Positions 45,524 to 52,509 of a stretch of DNA of 64,000 nt are shown piece by piece. The stretch spans positions 124,001-188,000 of the forward strand of contig OY829281.1 in NCBI GenBank assembly GCA_963691715.1. The letters are read 5' to 3'. Both the position numbers and the translations under genes were made by a program. The stretch is from HXMU1420-13 sp963691715. Its GTDB lineage: Bacteria; Bacteroidota; Rhodothermia; Balneolales; Balneolaceae. A model generated the notes under the pieces. The model was given only the letters and a program-made list of their open reading frames with translations. It did not search any database and was not told the origin of the DNA. Position 1 is the stretch's first letter, and each line of letters starts with the position of its first letter.

Positions 45524-45558
45524 AAAGGCAATGCTCTAAACATTGCCTTTGTTTTTTT
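45524..45558 (+). terminator. Strong intrinsic terminator, plus strand
   Basis: AAAGGCAATG pairs perfectly with CATTGCCTTT around loop CTCTAAA, followed by GTTTTTTTAT. The nearest plus-strand start upstream is the eight-codon ORF at 45473, since the gene at 44743-45354 is on the other strand. Confidence 0.85.
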
Positions 45559-45653
45559 ATTAAACAAAGATTAACAGTGTTAAATATGCTTTAAAACTGT
45601 TTTTTTGTATAATTCTAATTACTAACCTTAAATTAGAACTATACACAAGAACA

Positions 45654-45845
45654 ATGAAAAAGTTAAAATACCTATTACTCCTATTTGTTATCCCTATGAC
45701 TGTTAGCTGTGGATCTATTCTCAGCTCGAACGATCAAGAAGAGGAAGAACCGCAAGTGGAAGCACCTATATTTAAAGAAGGGCAAGCTGGTACTGGTGAA
45801 AGTGATGATGAACCCATTACACCACCACCGCCTTTGAATGATTAA
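45654..45845 (+). CDS. Small lipoprotein
   Basis: 63 residues. A signal peptide with basic start MKKLKYLLLLFVIPMTVSC gives a lipobox ending in Cys19. The mature part is short, acidic (NDQEEEEPQVEAP) and ends in a proline-rich tail. It is probably anchored in the outer or inner membrane with a disordered tail. In a prophage such proteins can act in superinfection exclusion; no evidence beyond type. Confidence 0.7.
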   Translation: MKKLKYLLLLFVIPMTVSCGSILSSNDQEEEEPQVEAPIFKEGQAGTGESDDEPITPPPPLND

Positions 45846-45853
45846 TTTTATGT

Positions 45854-45880
45854 AACCGAGTACTGAAACAGTACTCGGTT
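45854..45880. terminator. Perfect 12-bp stem-loop after the lipoprotein gene
   Basis: AACCGAGTACTG pairs with CAGTACTCGGTT around loop AAA, 8 bp after the lipoprotein stop. The T run that follows is weak, so it may be a terminator or an mRNA-stabilising hairpin. Confidence 0.55.
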
Positions 45881-45978
45881 AACTATTAAAATTTTCTAAC
45901 ACTTAAGGTGTAACAACCGCATTCCTTTGGCCTCTTTAGTGTTACAAAAGGCAAGAGTAACATTAACGGGAATAAGTA

Positions 45979-46953
45979 TTGAAAAATAGAGTTAAAGGAA
46001 TAGTTGCCCTTATTTTAATTAACATTACTATCGTTGCAACTATTAATGGTCAGCAACTTCCTACAGAAAAGGCAGAACTATACGAGTACATTATAGAGAA
46101 TTACAAAAATGAAAGCAGTAGTAGGTTAATTTCGGGCTTAAATGAGCCTTATTTAGAATCGTTAGGTTTTAAAGGGTATCCAAAATTATATGCCATGTAT
46201 TTGATCGCATCGGCAAATCGTAAGGATAAAGATTTTTTAAAGGCTAGGGTATTGTTAGATTCTATTGTTGATCAAAAAGATGGAATTGATAGTGAGACAT
46301 TTATAATGGATGTAATGTCTTTAACTGCTGATGTATATCGAGAACTTGGGGATGATGAAAAGGCTTTAAAGTTATCATATGAATTGCTAGATCTTCTTTC
46401 AAAGGATGCTTATGCTTTTAAAAGCAAAGTGTTTTACAACATATCTAACATACATAAGGATTGGTGGCGTTTAGATATGGCTAAATCCTCATTGAATGAG
46501 TCTTTGTTGTATGCAGAAAAAGCCGTCGATGCATTACGCATACAACGAGCTCTCCGGGGATTAGCGGATTATTGGCTTCTAAAAAATAACCCTGATATGG
46601 CTGAGAGGTATTTGTTACGTCATGGACCACCGTTAAAAAAGGCTTCTGAGGGAGAAATTACATACTCACAATTGCAAGCCCGGTTGCTTGAGGAACGTCA
46701 ACAATTTAAAGAAGCCGAGGCCATGTATATGGCAAGTCTTGAGCAAGCTCGGCTATTGAATTTTGATTTGATTGAATATGAATTAGTGAATGATATTAAT
46801 CGTAACAAAATTAAACATGAAAAATATTTTCAGACCCTTTTACTTCGTTATGGTTTGATAGCAGTTATCTTAACCCTTATAGGGATTATGAACTTTTTCA
46901 TGAATAGGAAAGATGTAACTAATGATGTGAATCAGTTTATAGCATATTCTTAG
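45979..46953 (+). CDS. TPR protein with N-terminal signal and C-terminal membrane span
   Basis: 324 residues, TTG start. A signal-like N-terminus (1-25), then TPR-like helical pairs (about 60-270, e.g. LRIQRALRGLADYWLLKNNP, ERQQFKEAEAMYMASLEQAR), one membrane span (about 288-306, LLRYGLIAVILTLIGIMNFF) and only about 15 residues after it. This layout is the sensor half of TPR-type signalling proteins, but the cytoplasmic output domain is missing, so it could be truncated. Stop at 46953. Confidence 0.6.
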   Translation: MKNRVKGIVALILINITIVATINGQQLPTEKAELYEYIIENYKNESSSRLISGLNEPYLESLGFKGYPKLYAMYLIASANRKDKDFLKARVLLDSIVDQKDGIDSETFIMDVMSLTADVYRELGDDEKALKLSYELLDLLSKDAYAFKSKVFYNISNIHKDWWRLDMAKSSLNESLLYAEKAVDALRIQRALRGLADYWLLKNNPDMAERYLLRHGPPLKKASEGEITYSQLQARLLEERQQFKEAEAMYMASLEQARLLNFDLIEYELVNDINRNKIKHEKYFQTLLLRYGLIAVILTLIGIMNFFMNRKDVTNDVNQFIAYS

Positions 46954-46974
46954 CATATATATCCAAAACTACAA

Positions 46975-47856
46975 TTAATTTTTTGATAAAAAAGAGAAAG
47001 CTGCAAAGTCATTGGAATTTTGGTAATAAAATTTATACATGATCTTATTTTCCTGAACTTTTTTCAAAATAACTCTTCCATGATTTGCGCATTCTGTGAA
47101 GCCTGAAATTAATTCTTCATGAAAGATTATTTTTTCACCAACTATATTTTTAAAAATCCATTTAGCTGAACATTTGGGATTTGAATAATTCACAAAATTT
47201 CCGCTATCGGAAATCGAAACTTGCATATTCCATGAAATATCATTGTCGAATTGATATCCTATCCCAGTCCATACACCCGAAAGCCATTCATTTTTATATG
47301 TTTGAAAATATATATCTGAATTGCGGTTTATTATTTCTGAAAGTTCCTCTAATAAAGCATTCAATGTTTTATCAGTTATATACCCAGAAATGTATATTCC
47401 ATAATCATCCTGAAATTCTCTTAATGCAGATCTCGTTTTTTGACCTAAAATACCATCTATTGGACCAGGATTGTAACCTATAATTTTTAAACTTTTTTGA
47501 ACTATAACAATTTCTTTAATTTTATTTAACGAAGTACTATTATAATAGTTTGTAGAACTATGTAATTCAACATCAAAAGCTTTATAATTTGATAAATCAA
47601 TGAAGTAGTCATAGTAATTTCGAAGATATGTTTCTATTCTCCCACCAGTTATTTTACCTGTATTAGGATTATAATTACCTGGGTAAGAGTAGTTATTATA
47701 TGGGTTGCCATCTGGTTTGGTTCTGTAGTGCCCCTTTACGTAGGTGCCATCTTTTCTGTAATATCCATCCACCCAAACTTGAGCAAACAAACTCCCAATT
47801 CCAATAAACAAAATTACTAGAGTTGTAATAATAGATTTTAAAATACTCCCGTACAT
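46975..47856 (-). CDS. Secreted peptidoglycan-binding-like protein
   Basis: 293 residues. Signal peptide (1-26). The mature N-terminus VDGYYRKDGTYVKGHYRTKP and NNYSYPGNYNPNTG is a motif seen in small secreted proteins. Residues 117-160 form a PG_binding_1 domain (VQKSLKIIGYNPGPIDGILG, then KTRSALREFQDDYGI). The C-terminal 120 residues are beta-rich and unknown. It may bind the cell wall; an enzymatic domain is not visible. Transcribed towards the TPR gene, and ends 35 bp before the repressor gene on the same strand. Confidence 0.75.
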   Translation of the reverse strand: MYGSILKSIITTLVILFIGIGSLFAQVWVDGYYRKDGTYVKGHYRTKPDGNPYNNYSYPGNYNPNTGKITGGRIETYLRNYYDYFIDLSNYKAFDVELHSSTNYYNSTSLNKIKEIVIVQKSLKIIGYNPGPIDGILGQKTRSALREFQDDYGIYISGYITDKTLNALLEELSEIINRNSDIYFQTYKNEWLSGVWTGIGYQFDNDISWNMQVSISDSGNFVNYSNPKCSAKWIFKNIVGEKIIFHEELISGFTECANHGRVILKKVQENKIMYKFYYQNSNDFAAFSFLSKN

Positions 47857-47891
47857 AAATTTCGATTTAAGTTAGTGTTTATAGCCTGTTT

Positions 47892-48404
47892 TTATACCCC
47901 ATGTCGTGCTCTTGAGAATTTTCTAAACGTATCTTCAATCATATTCAATGCACCCTCATACGCTAGATTACGAGTATCATAATCGATATTGCTACGCCGA
48001 ACCCTATTAAATTTTTTGAATAGTTGATTAAGTTCTTTTTCTAAACCTTTTACAAGCTCTTCTTTTTCTGAGGGGTTTAATGTTTTTGTTGGAACTTCTT
48101 TGGCAATGTAATTAAACTTATCATTTGTTAGATTTTTATAATCTTTCTGTTCGTTAGCACTTATTGAGTGTACTCCTTCTTCAATCCATTGTAGATCAAA
48201 TCCCATTTCTCTTGCAATATATTTTCGTTTTTCCCTATTAATATTAGTAGTTTCACCTGTAATCCATCTGTGTATTGTGGAGAGGCTATAAGGTAGTTTT
48301 CTGGCTAATTCAGGCTGATTTAAGCCACACATTTTTAGTAAATATACCAGTCTTTTACTAGGTGTTTCTATCGAAGCGATATTTTTTTGTAATTTTACTT
48401 GCAT
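47892..48404 (-). CDS. CI-like phage repressor (HTH_XRE)
   Basis: 170 residues. Helix-turn-helix near the N-terminus (KMCGLNQPELARKLPYSLST, IHRWITGE) and a helical C-terminal half with no S24 peptidase signature, so induction by RecA-dependent self-cleavage is not expected. The gene is divergent from the Cro-like gene with a 55-bp gap containing the probable operators. This makes it the lysogeny repressor. Confidence is high for the HTH, moderate for the repressor role. Confidence 0.85.
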   Translation of the reverse strand: MQVKLQKNIASIETPSKRLVYLLKMCGLNQPELARKLPYSLSTIHRWITGETTNINREKRKYIAREMGFDLQWIEEGVHSISANEQKDYKNLTNDKFNYIAKEVPTKTLNPSEKEELVKGLEKELNQLFKKFNRVRRSNIDYDTRNLAYEGALNMIEDTFRKFSRARHGV

Positions 48405-48459
48405 TTAAATTCCAAATGGGATATAATTGGATTGTAAACAATTGACTAACACAAATATA
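48405..48459. promoter_or_regulatory. Divergent operator/promoter region of the lysogeny switch
   Basis: Between the repressor and the Cro-like gene lies a perfect palindrome ATTGT-AA-ACAAT at 48431-48442, and a TATAATTG element at 48422 resembling the Bacteroidota -7 box (TAnnTTTG). Both divergent promoters probably sit here; which protein binds the palindrome is unknown. Confidence 0.5.
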
Positions 48460-48702
48460 GTGAGTATTAATCAACAAACAAGAAGAGATCGAGCCTTAGA
48501 ACTAAAAGGATTTATTGCTCGGCATGATCTAACCCTTAAGGAAGTAGCGAGAGAGGCTAGGGTTAAATATGTATCTACTACCAATGCAATGGGTCTTTTA
48601 ATTAAAAAACACCAAGAACTTGCAATTTCTGATGAACGGTTGGCATTGCTTGAATCGGCTGCAAAAAAGTTGGCGAAAGCTTCGCCTATATCTGCTTCGT
48701 AA
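48460..48702 (+). CDS. Cro-like small HTH protein
   Basis: About 80 residues from GTG at 48460 (MSINQQTRRDRALELKGFIA). A longer frame opens with TTG at 48427 but would put the operator palindrome inside the gene, so I prefer the GTG. The HTH is RHDLTLKEVAREARVKYVST. First gene of the rightward early operon, divergent from the repressor, the position of cro. Confidence 0.65.
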   Translation: MSINQQTRRDRALELKGFIARHDLTLKEVAREARVKYVSTTNAMGLLIKKHQELAISDERLALLESAAKKLAKASPISAS

Positions 48703-48721
48703 TTATTCTTTGTATGAACTA

Positions 48722-49000
48722 ATGGAAGGTAACGCACTAACATATCGCTCAGAATTAACAGATCGTCAAAAAGAGGTTTTGGACTTTCTTGTGAGCTTTA
48801 AAAGTGAACATAGAGTGATGCCTACCTTTAAACAAATTATGCAGAATTTTAATTGGAATAGTAAGAATTCGGTATTTACACATTTTTTGACTCTTGAAAA
48901 AAAAGGGTTCTTGACAAATAATGAGGGAATTAGGGAAATCAATCTTCAGCGATTGCACAACGAAATTAATCTTGAATCAAAAGGGAACATAGTCGGATGA
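48722..49000 (+). CDS. LexA-type DNA-binding domain protein (no protease domain)
   Basis: About 92 residues from the ATG at 48722 (MEGNALTYRSELTDRQKEVL); the longer frame to 48620 overlaps the upstream gene in another frame. The sequence TDRQKEVLDFLVSFKSEHRV, MPTFKQIMQNFNWNSKN and LEKKGFLTNNEGIREINL is the winged helix of LexA (LexA_DNA_bind). The S24 self-cleavage domain is absent. A phage regulator that may compete at host or phage operators. The stop overlaps the next gene by 4 bp. Confidence 0.75.
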   Translation: MEGNALTYRSELTDRQKEVLDFLVSFKSEHRVMPTFKQIMQNFNWNSKNSVFTHFLTLEKKGFLTNNEGIREINLQRLHNEINLESKGNIVG

Positions 49001-49479
49001 ATAATCTAGTTGACCATACCACCGACGTAACTATTAATGATACGCTTCTTGATGATGTAAGAAGATTGTATGAACAAGGGATGTCTTGGGATGAAATAAG
49101 TATCGATCTATTTGGATATAAAAATGGATCTTCGATGAAAAGTAAATGCAATGGTAACGACTCTGGAGCTTTACCGCTTGAACGGGTGTTACGAGCCATG
49201 CTTAAACTATCGCAAAGGGATAACTGGGCTTTACACCGACATGTGATAGATCAGACACAATGGAGGATTGTTCCCATCAATCAGCCTATGAAGGCTAAGA
49301 GAACAATTAAGGATATGGTTCCAAATCTGGTTTTTGCTCTTAGTGAGATTGAACGAGGTTTAGAGGTTCAGAACCCAACTATGGTGGAACAAGGTCAGCG
49401 ACAAATACAGCATGTTCTTGACCGTGTGCATTTAGAAAAAGTAATGATTCAAAACATATTATTTACAAAGGTAGGATGA
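48997..49479 (+). CDS. Phage regulatory protein (CII-like, tentative)
   Basis: 160 residues. The central part GSSMKSKCNGNDSGALPLER and VLRAMLKLSQRDNWALHRHV resembles phage CII/Cp76-type regulators in its order of recognition helix and LTxxEaxxIMxxTGD-like helix. The N-terminus DVRRLYEQGMSWDEISIDLF is an HTH-like element. It overlaps its neighbours by 4 bp at both ends, so it is part of the early operon. The CII call is from resemblance only. Confidence 0.5.
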   Translation: MNNLVDHTTDVTINDTLLDDVRRLYEQGMSWDEISIDLFGYKNGSSMKSKCNGNDSGALPLERVLRAMLKLSQRDNWALHRHVIDQTQWRIVPINQPMKAKRTIKDMVPNLVFALSEIERGLEVQNPTMVEQGQRQIQHVLDRVHLEKVMIQNILFTKVG

Positions 49480-49784
49480 TTTCAGCGTTATTACATATTG
49501 ATACCCTAAAGGACACTATCGAAAGAGATATTAATGAAATGCAGGACGATCTATTTCGAACTCGAATGGCATGCGTTGAAGGACCAATGCGGATGCAAGA
49601 TATAGCTTCCATATTTGGTATCTCTGGGCATGGGATACGGAAATGGGGCATTGGAATTTCCAACGGAATTCTGTTCTCAGAACTATATAAGCTAGTTCGG
49701 CTACATAAGCCTACTAAACTTAAGTATCTGGATACCTATATCGTAAAGGAGGTTAATAGAAGAAAAGCAGTATTGAATTATTGA
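49476..49784 (+). CDS. Small HTH-like protein
   Basis: 102 residues, helical. The segment PMRMQDIASIFGISGHGIRK reads as a helix-turn-helix (DIASIFGIS-GHGIRKW). It overlaps the preceding gene by 4 bp. Probably a transcriptional regulator of the phage. Confidence 0.55.
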   Translation: MISALLHIDTLKDTIERDINEMQDDLFRTRMACVEGPMRMQDIASIFGISGHGIRKWGIGISNGILFSELYKLVRLHKPTKLKYLDTYIVKEVNRRKAVLNY

Positions 49785-49787
49785 CCA

Positions 49788-49821
49788 AAAAAAATGCACT
49801 GGGGTGACCAGACCCCAGTGC
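49788..49821 (-). terminator. Minus-strand terminator-like hairpin
   Basis: GCACTGGGGT and ACCCCAGTGC pair perfectly (10 bp, GC-rich) around GACCAG. On the minus strand a run of eight T follows within two bases, the classic layout; in the plus direction no T run follows. No minus-strand coding gene ends here. Confidence 0.65.
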
Positions 49822-50090
49822 TTATGAGAAACACGTGTACCGATGAGGGAACACATGAAGCTTAAAAATAGAAAAACAATGAGAAACACCAAAGTTGAAA
49901 TACCGATGAGAGCAAACATGATATATAGTGCTTATGAGAAACACAGATGCCTTAGTAGCATAGATGAAAAGTGAATAGTGATTACCAACATGGTAATCCA
50001 TTAAGGTTTGACCGCCTTAATGGATATTGAACAGAGTAACACCGTTACTCATAAATGAGAAACAGGTAAGATTTTGAACTACAAATAAAA

Positions 50091-50114
50091 AAAGCCAGCC
50101 CTTGCGAGCTAGCC
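50091..50114 (-). terminator. Minus-strand terminator hairpin with GCAA tetraloop
   Basis: On the minus strand GGCTAGCTC and GGGCTGGCT pair (9 bp with G-T pairs) around the tetraloop GCAA, followed by seven T. The G-T pairs would be A-C mismatches on the plus strand, so the fold favours a minus-strand transcript. Confidence 0.6.
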
Positions 50115-50134
50115 GAATAAACATAGGTAAATAT

Positions 50135-50479
50135 ATGAATAATAATGCAGCGATGAAAGTGATGATGATGGACATTTCAAGCTTAGACAAAATTGCTCAG
50201 CTTTATGAACGATTTTCTAACATTGATAATGAAGAAAAACAATCATTGTTAAACTTCTATGAAAGTTTAAAAAGACACTTAAAAAAGCATTCAAAAAAGC
50301 ATCATCAAGTATATGAACATACCAACTTTGCTGGTTCTCTTGTAGATCCTCCTGATGTTGAGTATTTCATTACAGGCACAGAATATCCTTTTAAAGAGTG
50401 TGCTTTTGATTGCGAGGAAGTAATCAAAACTTTTGAAGAGCTATGCGACACTATGGAAAAAAGTTACTTTGAGGTCTAA
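50135..50479 (+). CDS. Phage protein, unknown function
   Basis: 114 residues from ATG 50135 (MNNNAAMKVMMMDISSLDKI), with AGGTAAATAT upstream; an earlier TTG at 50102 would run through the hairpin. Helical N-terminus, then HSKKHHQVYEHTNFAGSLVD and a C-terminal acidic helix. No known motif. Immediately upstream of the recombination gene set, so probably part of it. Confidence 0.6.
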   Translation: MNNNAAMKVMMMDISSLDKIAQLYERFSNIDNEEKQSLLNFYESLKRHLKKHSKKHHQVYEHTNFAGSLVDPPDVEYFITGTEYPFKECAFDCEEVIKTFEELCDTMEKSYFEV

Positions 50480-50480
50480 T

Positions 50481-50981
50481 ATGAAAACACATTGGAAAAA
50501 ATTACAGAACCCCGATTATTTTGGTTCTTGGAGTATCCCTGAGAATGAAGATTTAATTTTAACGATAAATTTTGTGCAAGTAGAGGCTGTTACGAATCCT
50601 TCTGGAAGAAGTGAGCAATTACCCGTTATCCATTTTAAAGAACATGTGAAGCCTTTAGTATTAAATGTTACTAATTCCCAACAAATACAATTACTGCATG
50701 GCTCACCGTATGTAGAAGATTGGAATGGTAAACAAATACAAGTCTATAAAGACTATACAAAGTTTGCTGGAAAAGAGGTTGAATGTGTACGTATTAGAGG
50801 TAAAATCCCGAATTTGAAGAAACCATCGTTTACACCTTCCCATAAAAATTGGGATAAAGCTATTAACAAAATTTTAGCAGGTGAAGGTACTATCGAAGGA
50901 TTGAAGGAAAAATTTGAATTAACAGAAGAGGATGAAATTTTAATCAAAGAATCTATTCAAAAGGAGTTAGAAAATGCCTAA
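50481..50981 (+). CDS. Conserved phage protein linked to recombination nuclease
   Basis: 166 residues from ATG 50481 (MKTHWKKLQNPDYFGSWSIP); the frame extends upstream to 50433 but overlaps another gene. Beta-rich, with VKPLVLNVTNSQQIQLLHGS and PYVEDWNGKQIQVYKDYTKF. I recall proteins of this sequence type next to YqaJ-type nucleases in Bacteroidota phages, where a single-strand-binding or annealing role is plausible. The stop overlaps the nuclease start by 8 bp. Confidence 0.65.
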   Translation: MKTHWKKLQNPDYFGSWSIPENEDLILTINFVQVEAVTNPSGRSEQLPVIHFKEHVKPLVLNVTNSQQIQLLHGSPYVEDWNGKQIQVYKDYTKFAGKEVECVRIRGKIPNLKKPSFTPSHKNWDKAINKILAGEGTIEGLKEKFELTEEDEILIKESIQKELENA

Positions 50982-51582
50982 ACCTATGTATTTGACCGCT
51001 TCTCAAGTAAAAGCAATGATGACTAAAGGCAGAGGAAAAGATAAACAATGGGGTGATATTTCTTTAAATCTGGCTCACAAAATTGCGCTTGAACGAATAG
51101 GCGTAGAAATTGATGATAATTTTCGTTCCAATGCTACGGATTGGGGAAATAATCTTGAAAGACAAGCTATTGAAGCTTACGAAATGGAGGAAATGATTGA
51201 GGTACATTCGCAACAAGAATTTCAACAACACCCAAGATTTGAGTATGTAGGTGGTACGCCAGATGGATTGATTGGTGAAATTGGAGGAATGGATGCTAAA
51301 TGCCCTTTTAATTCCATAAACCACATGAAAAACATCTTAAATAACGAACAACTGAAAGAATATAAGTATCAATTTCAGGCTTATATGTGGATAACCGGAA
51401 GGAAATGGTGGGATTTTATCTCTTTTGATCCAAGATTCCCAACTGAATTACAATTGCATGTATTTAGGGTGTTAAGAGACGAAGAGTTAATATCTGAGAT
51501 TGAACTACGCTATATCGAGTTTGAAGAGATCATTAAAAGTTGTGTTGATTCTTTACTAGAAAAAATACCCCTGCATATTTAG
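50974..51582 (+). CDS. YqaJ-type viral recombinase (lambda exonuclease fold)
   Basis: 202 residues. The fold is shown by DWGNNLERQAIEAYE (catalytic Glu), then YVGGTPDGLIGEIGGMDAK with the Asp...Lys pair of the PD-(D/E)XK core, and the C-terminal QAYMWITGRKWWDFISFDP. It should degrade one strand of linear duplex DNA to start phage recombination. It is coupled to the preceding gene and followed, 1 bp later, by the next. Confidence 0.88.
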   Translation: MPKPMYLTASQVKAMMTKGRGKDKQWGDISLNLAHKIALERIGVEIDDNFRSNATDWGNNLERQAIEAYEMEEMIEVHSQQEFQQHPRFEYVGGTPDGLIGEIGGMDAKCPFNSINHMKNILNNEQLKEYKYQFQAYMWITGRKWWDFISFDPRFPTELQLHVFRVLRDEELISEIELRYIEFEEIIKSCVDSLLEKIPLHI

Positions 51583-51583
51583 A

Positions 51584-52024
51584 ATGAAATTCATTGAAAC
51601 ATATAGAATTGAAAAAGGAATGCCAACGCATAAGATAGGCAATAAGATTGCGGGGTTTCATTCTACGTTAACCGATGGAATGTATACTATGACCATTGAA
51701 AAAGAGAAGGACACTAAAACCCTTGAGCAGAACAGATATTTTAATGGTGTTCTGGTAACAGTGTTCATGAAAAGCACTGGTTATACCTTTCGTGACTGTA
51801 AAGAGTTTTTGAAACGAGAATTTGGAGATAAAGAAATTGTAAAAAATCCAATTACTGGAGAACAAAGATTGGAGCCGATTTCACAAGCTAAATTAAGTTT
51901 AAAACAAACAACTTCTCTTATAGAACGAAGTGAGCAGTTTTTAAGGCATGATCTAGGATTTAAATTTCCAACGCTAGAGGAGTATAAAACTATGAGTGAA
52001 CAACAACGCTCAGAGTTAAAATAA
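51584..52024 (+). CDS. NinB-like recombination/phage protein (tentative)
   Basis: 146 residues. KDTKTLEQNRYFNGVLVTVF (QNRY motif) then TFRDCKEFLKREFGDKE, and the C-terminus SLKQTTSLIERSEQFLRHDL. The order and QNRY phrase resemble NinB/YbcN-type recombination mediators. Located directly after the exonuclease gene in the same transcript. Alternatively an HNH/Holliday-junction helper of another family. The stop is followed by a 480-bp non-coding region. Confidence 0.5.
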   Translation: MKFIETYRIEKGMPTHKIGNKIAGFHSTLTDGMYTMTIEKEKDTKTLEQNRYFNGVLVTVFMKSTGYTFRDCKEFLKREFGDKEIVKNPITGEQRLEPISQAKLSLKQTTSLIERSEQFLRHDLGFKFPTLEEYKTMSEQQRSELK

Positions 52025-52348
52025 TGAATTATAGGCTGTACTTGGAGTACCAGTATATGCACCTATATAGTTACATACCCCCTAAAGAGGATAACTGTTG
52101 TGAAAGGCAGTTATCTCATTACCAGAGAGAAATCTAATATAAGGTTAGTACCGTAATGTGTGTGAAGGCTCGTTACGTTTTTATAGATAGATGACTGCTA
52201 TCCTGTTTTAGTTGGTAGCTAAAGCAGGGTTTTACTTGTTCTTTGAAATTCAGTTAGGTAGCTCCGTCAACGGTTGAATATAAGGTTTGGCTCAAGGACT
52301 TGGTTGTTCGACTTGAGTGGTTTAATAGAACAATCCCGTAGCCTTGGA
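52025..52348 (+). ncRNA. Structured non-coding region after the recombination genes
   Basis: A chain of hairpins without a plausible ORF: GTACT-TGG-AGTAC (52038-52050), GATAACTG/CAGTTATC (52090-52115), CGTAA/TTACG followed by T5 (52152-52177), CCTGTTTTAG/CTAAAGCAGG followed by GTTTT (52202-52232, one G-U pair), and CTCAAG/CTTGAG (52291-52317). The G-U pair is a mismatch on the other strand, favouring the plus strand. I recognise no known RNA family. Calling it a small or regulatory RNA is inferred. Confidence 0.4.
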
Positions 52349-52438
52349 ATGATAAAACCGGAGCAAATTTTAATACCTGATCTTGATACCCTAAATGTTA
52401 ATCAATACGTGATCGGCATTTGTGAAGAAAAGGTATGA
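52349..52438 (+). CDS. Small ORF (29 residues), unknown
   Basis: ATG at 52349, preceded by TTGGA, opens 29 codons with protein-like composition (MIKPEQILIPDLDTLNVNQY). A good terminator hairpin begins 6 bp after the stop, which supports a transcribed small gene, but the length makes it uncertain. Confidence 0.35.
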   Translation: MIKPEQILIPDLDTLNVNQYVIGICEEKV

Positions 52439-52443
52439 ACAAG

Positions 52444-52472
52444 CATGGTGGGCTTTAGGCTCACCATGTTTT
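52444..52472 (+). terminator. Terminator between the non-coding region and the next operon
   Basis: CATGGTGGGC pairs with GCTCACCATG (10 bp, one G-U) around TTTAG and is followed by TTTT. Immediately after it lies ATGAGAAACAC (52481), the motif also repeated at 49.8-50.06 kb. Confidence 0.75.
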
Positions 52473-52509
52473 AAATAAAAATGAGAAACACAACCATATA
52501 GTAAGATAC

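Larger units (their letters stand above)
49785..50134. promoter_or_regulatory. Structured non-coding region with 55-bp-spaced ATGAGAAACAC repeats
   Basis: About 350 bases with no plausible gene in a region packed with genes. It holds ATGAGAAACAC at 49824, 49879 and 49934 (exactly 55 bp apart) with a close copy at 50055, degenerate copies at 49843 and 49906, and three consecutive stem-loops: GATTACC/GGTAATC (49980-49998), ATCCATTAAGG/CCTTAATGGAT (49996-50025) and GAGTAAC/GTTACTC (50034-50050). Two minus-strand terminator hairpins lie at 49788-49821 and 50091-50114. Likely a promoter/regulatory or RNA locus of the early region. Confidence 0.7.

Noticed and set aside
49701..49919. A 72-residue hydrophobic ORF on the minus strand
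   Set aside because: It lies across the end of a plus-strand gene, a perfect terminator hairpin and the 55-bp repeats, so the hydrophobic look comes from reading AT-rich repeats backwards.
52259..52345. A tRNA-like fold in the second non-coding region
   Set aside because: GGCT and AGCC can close a stem, but there is no T-arm TTCRA sequence at the right place and no anticodon loop.
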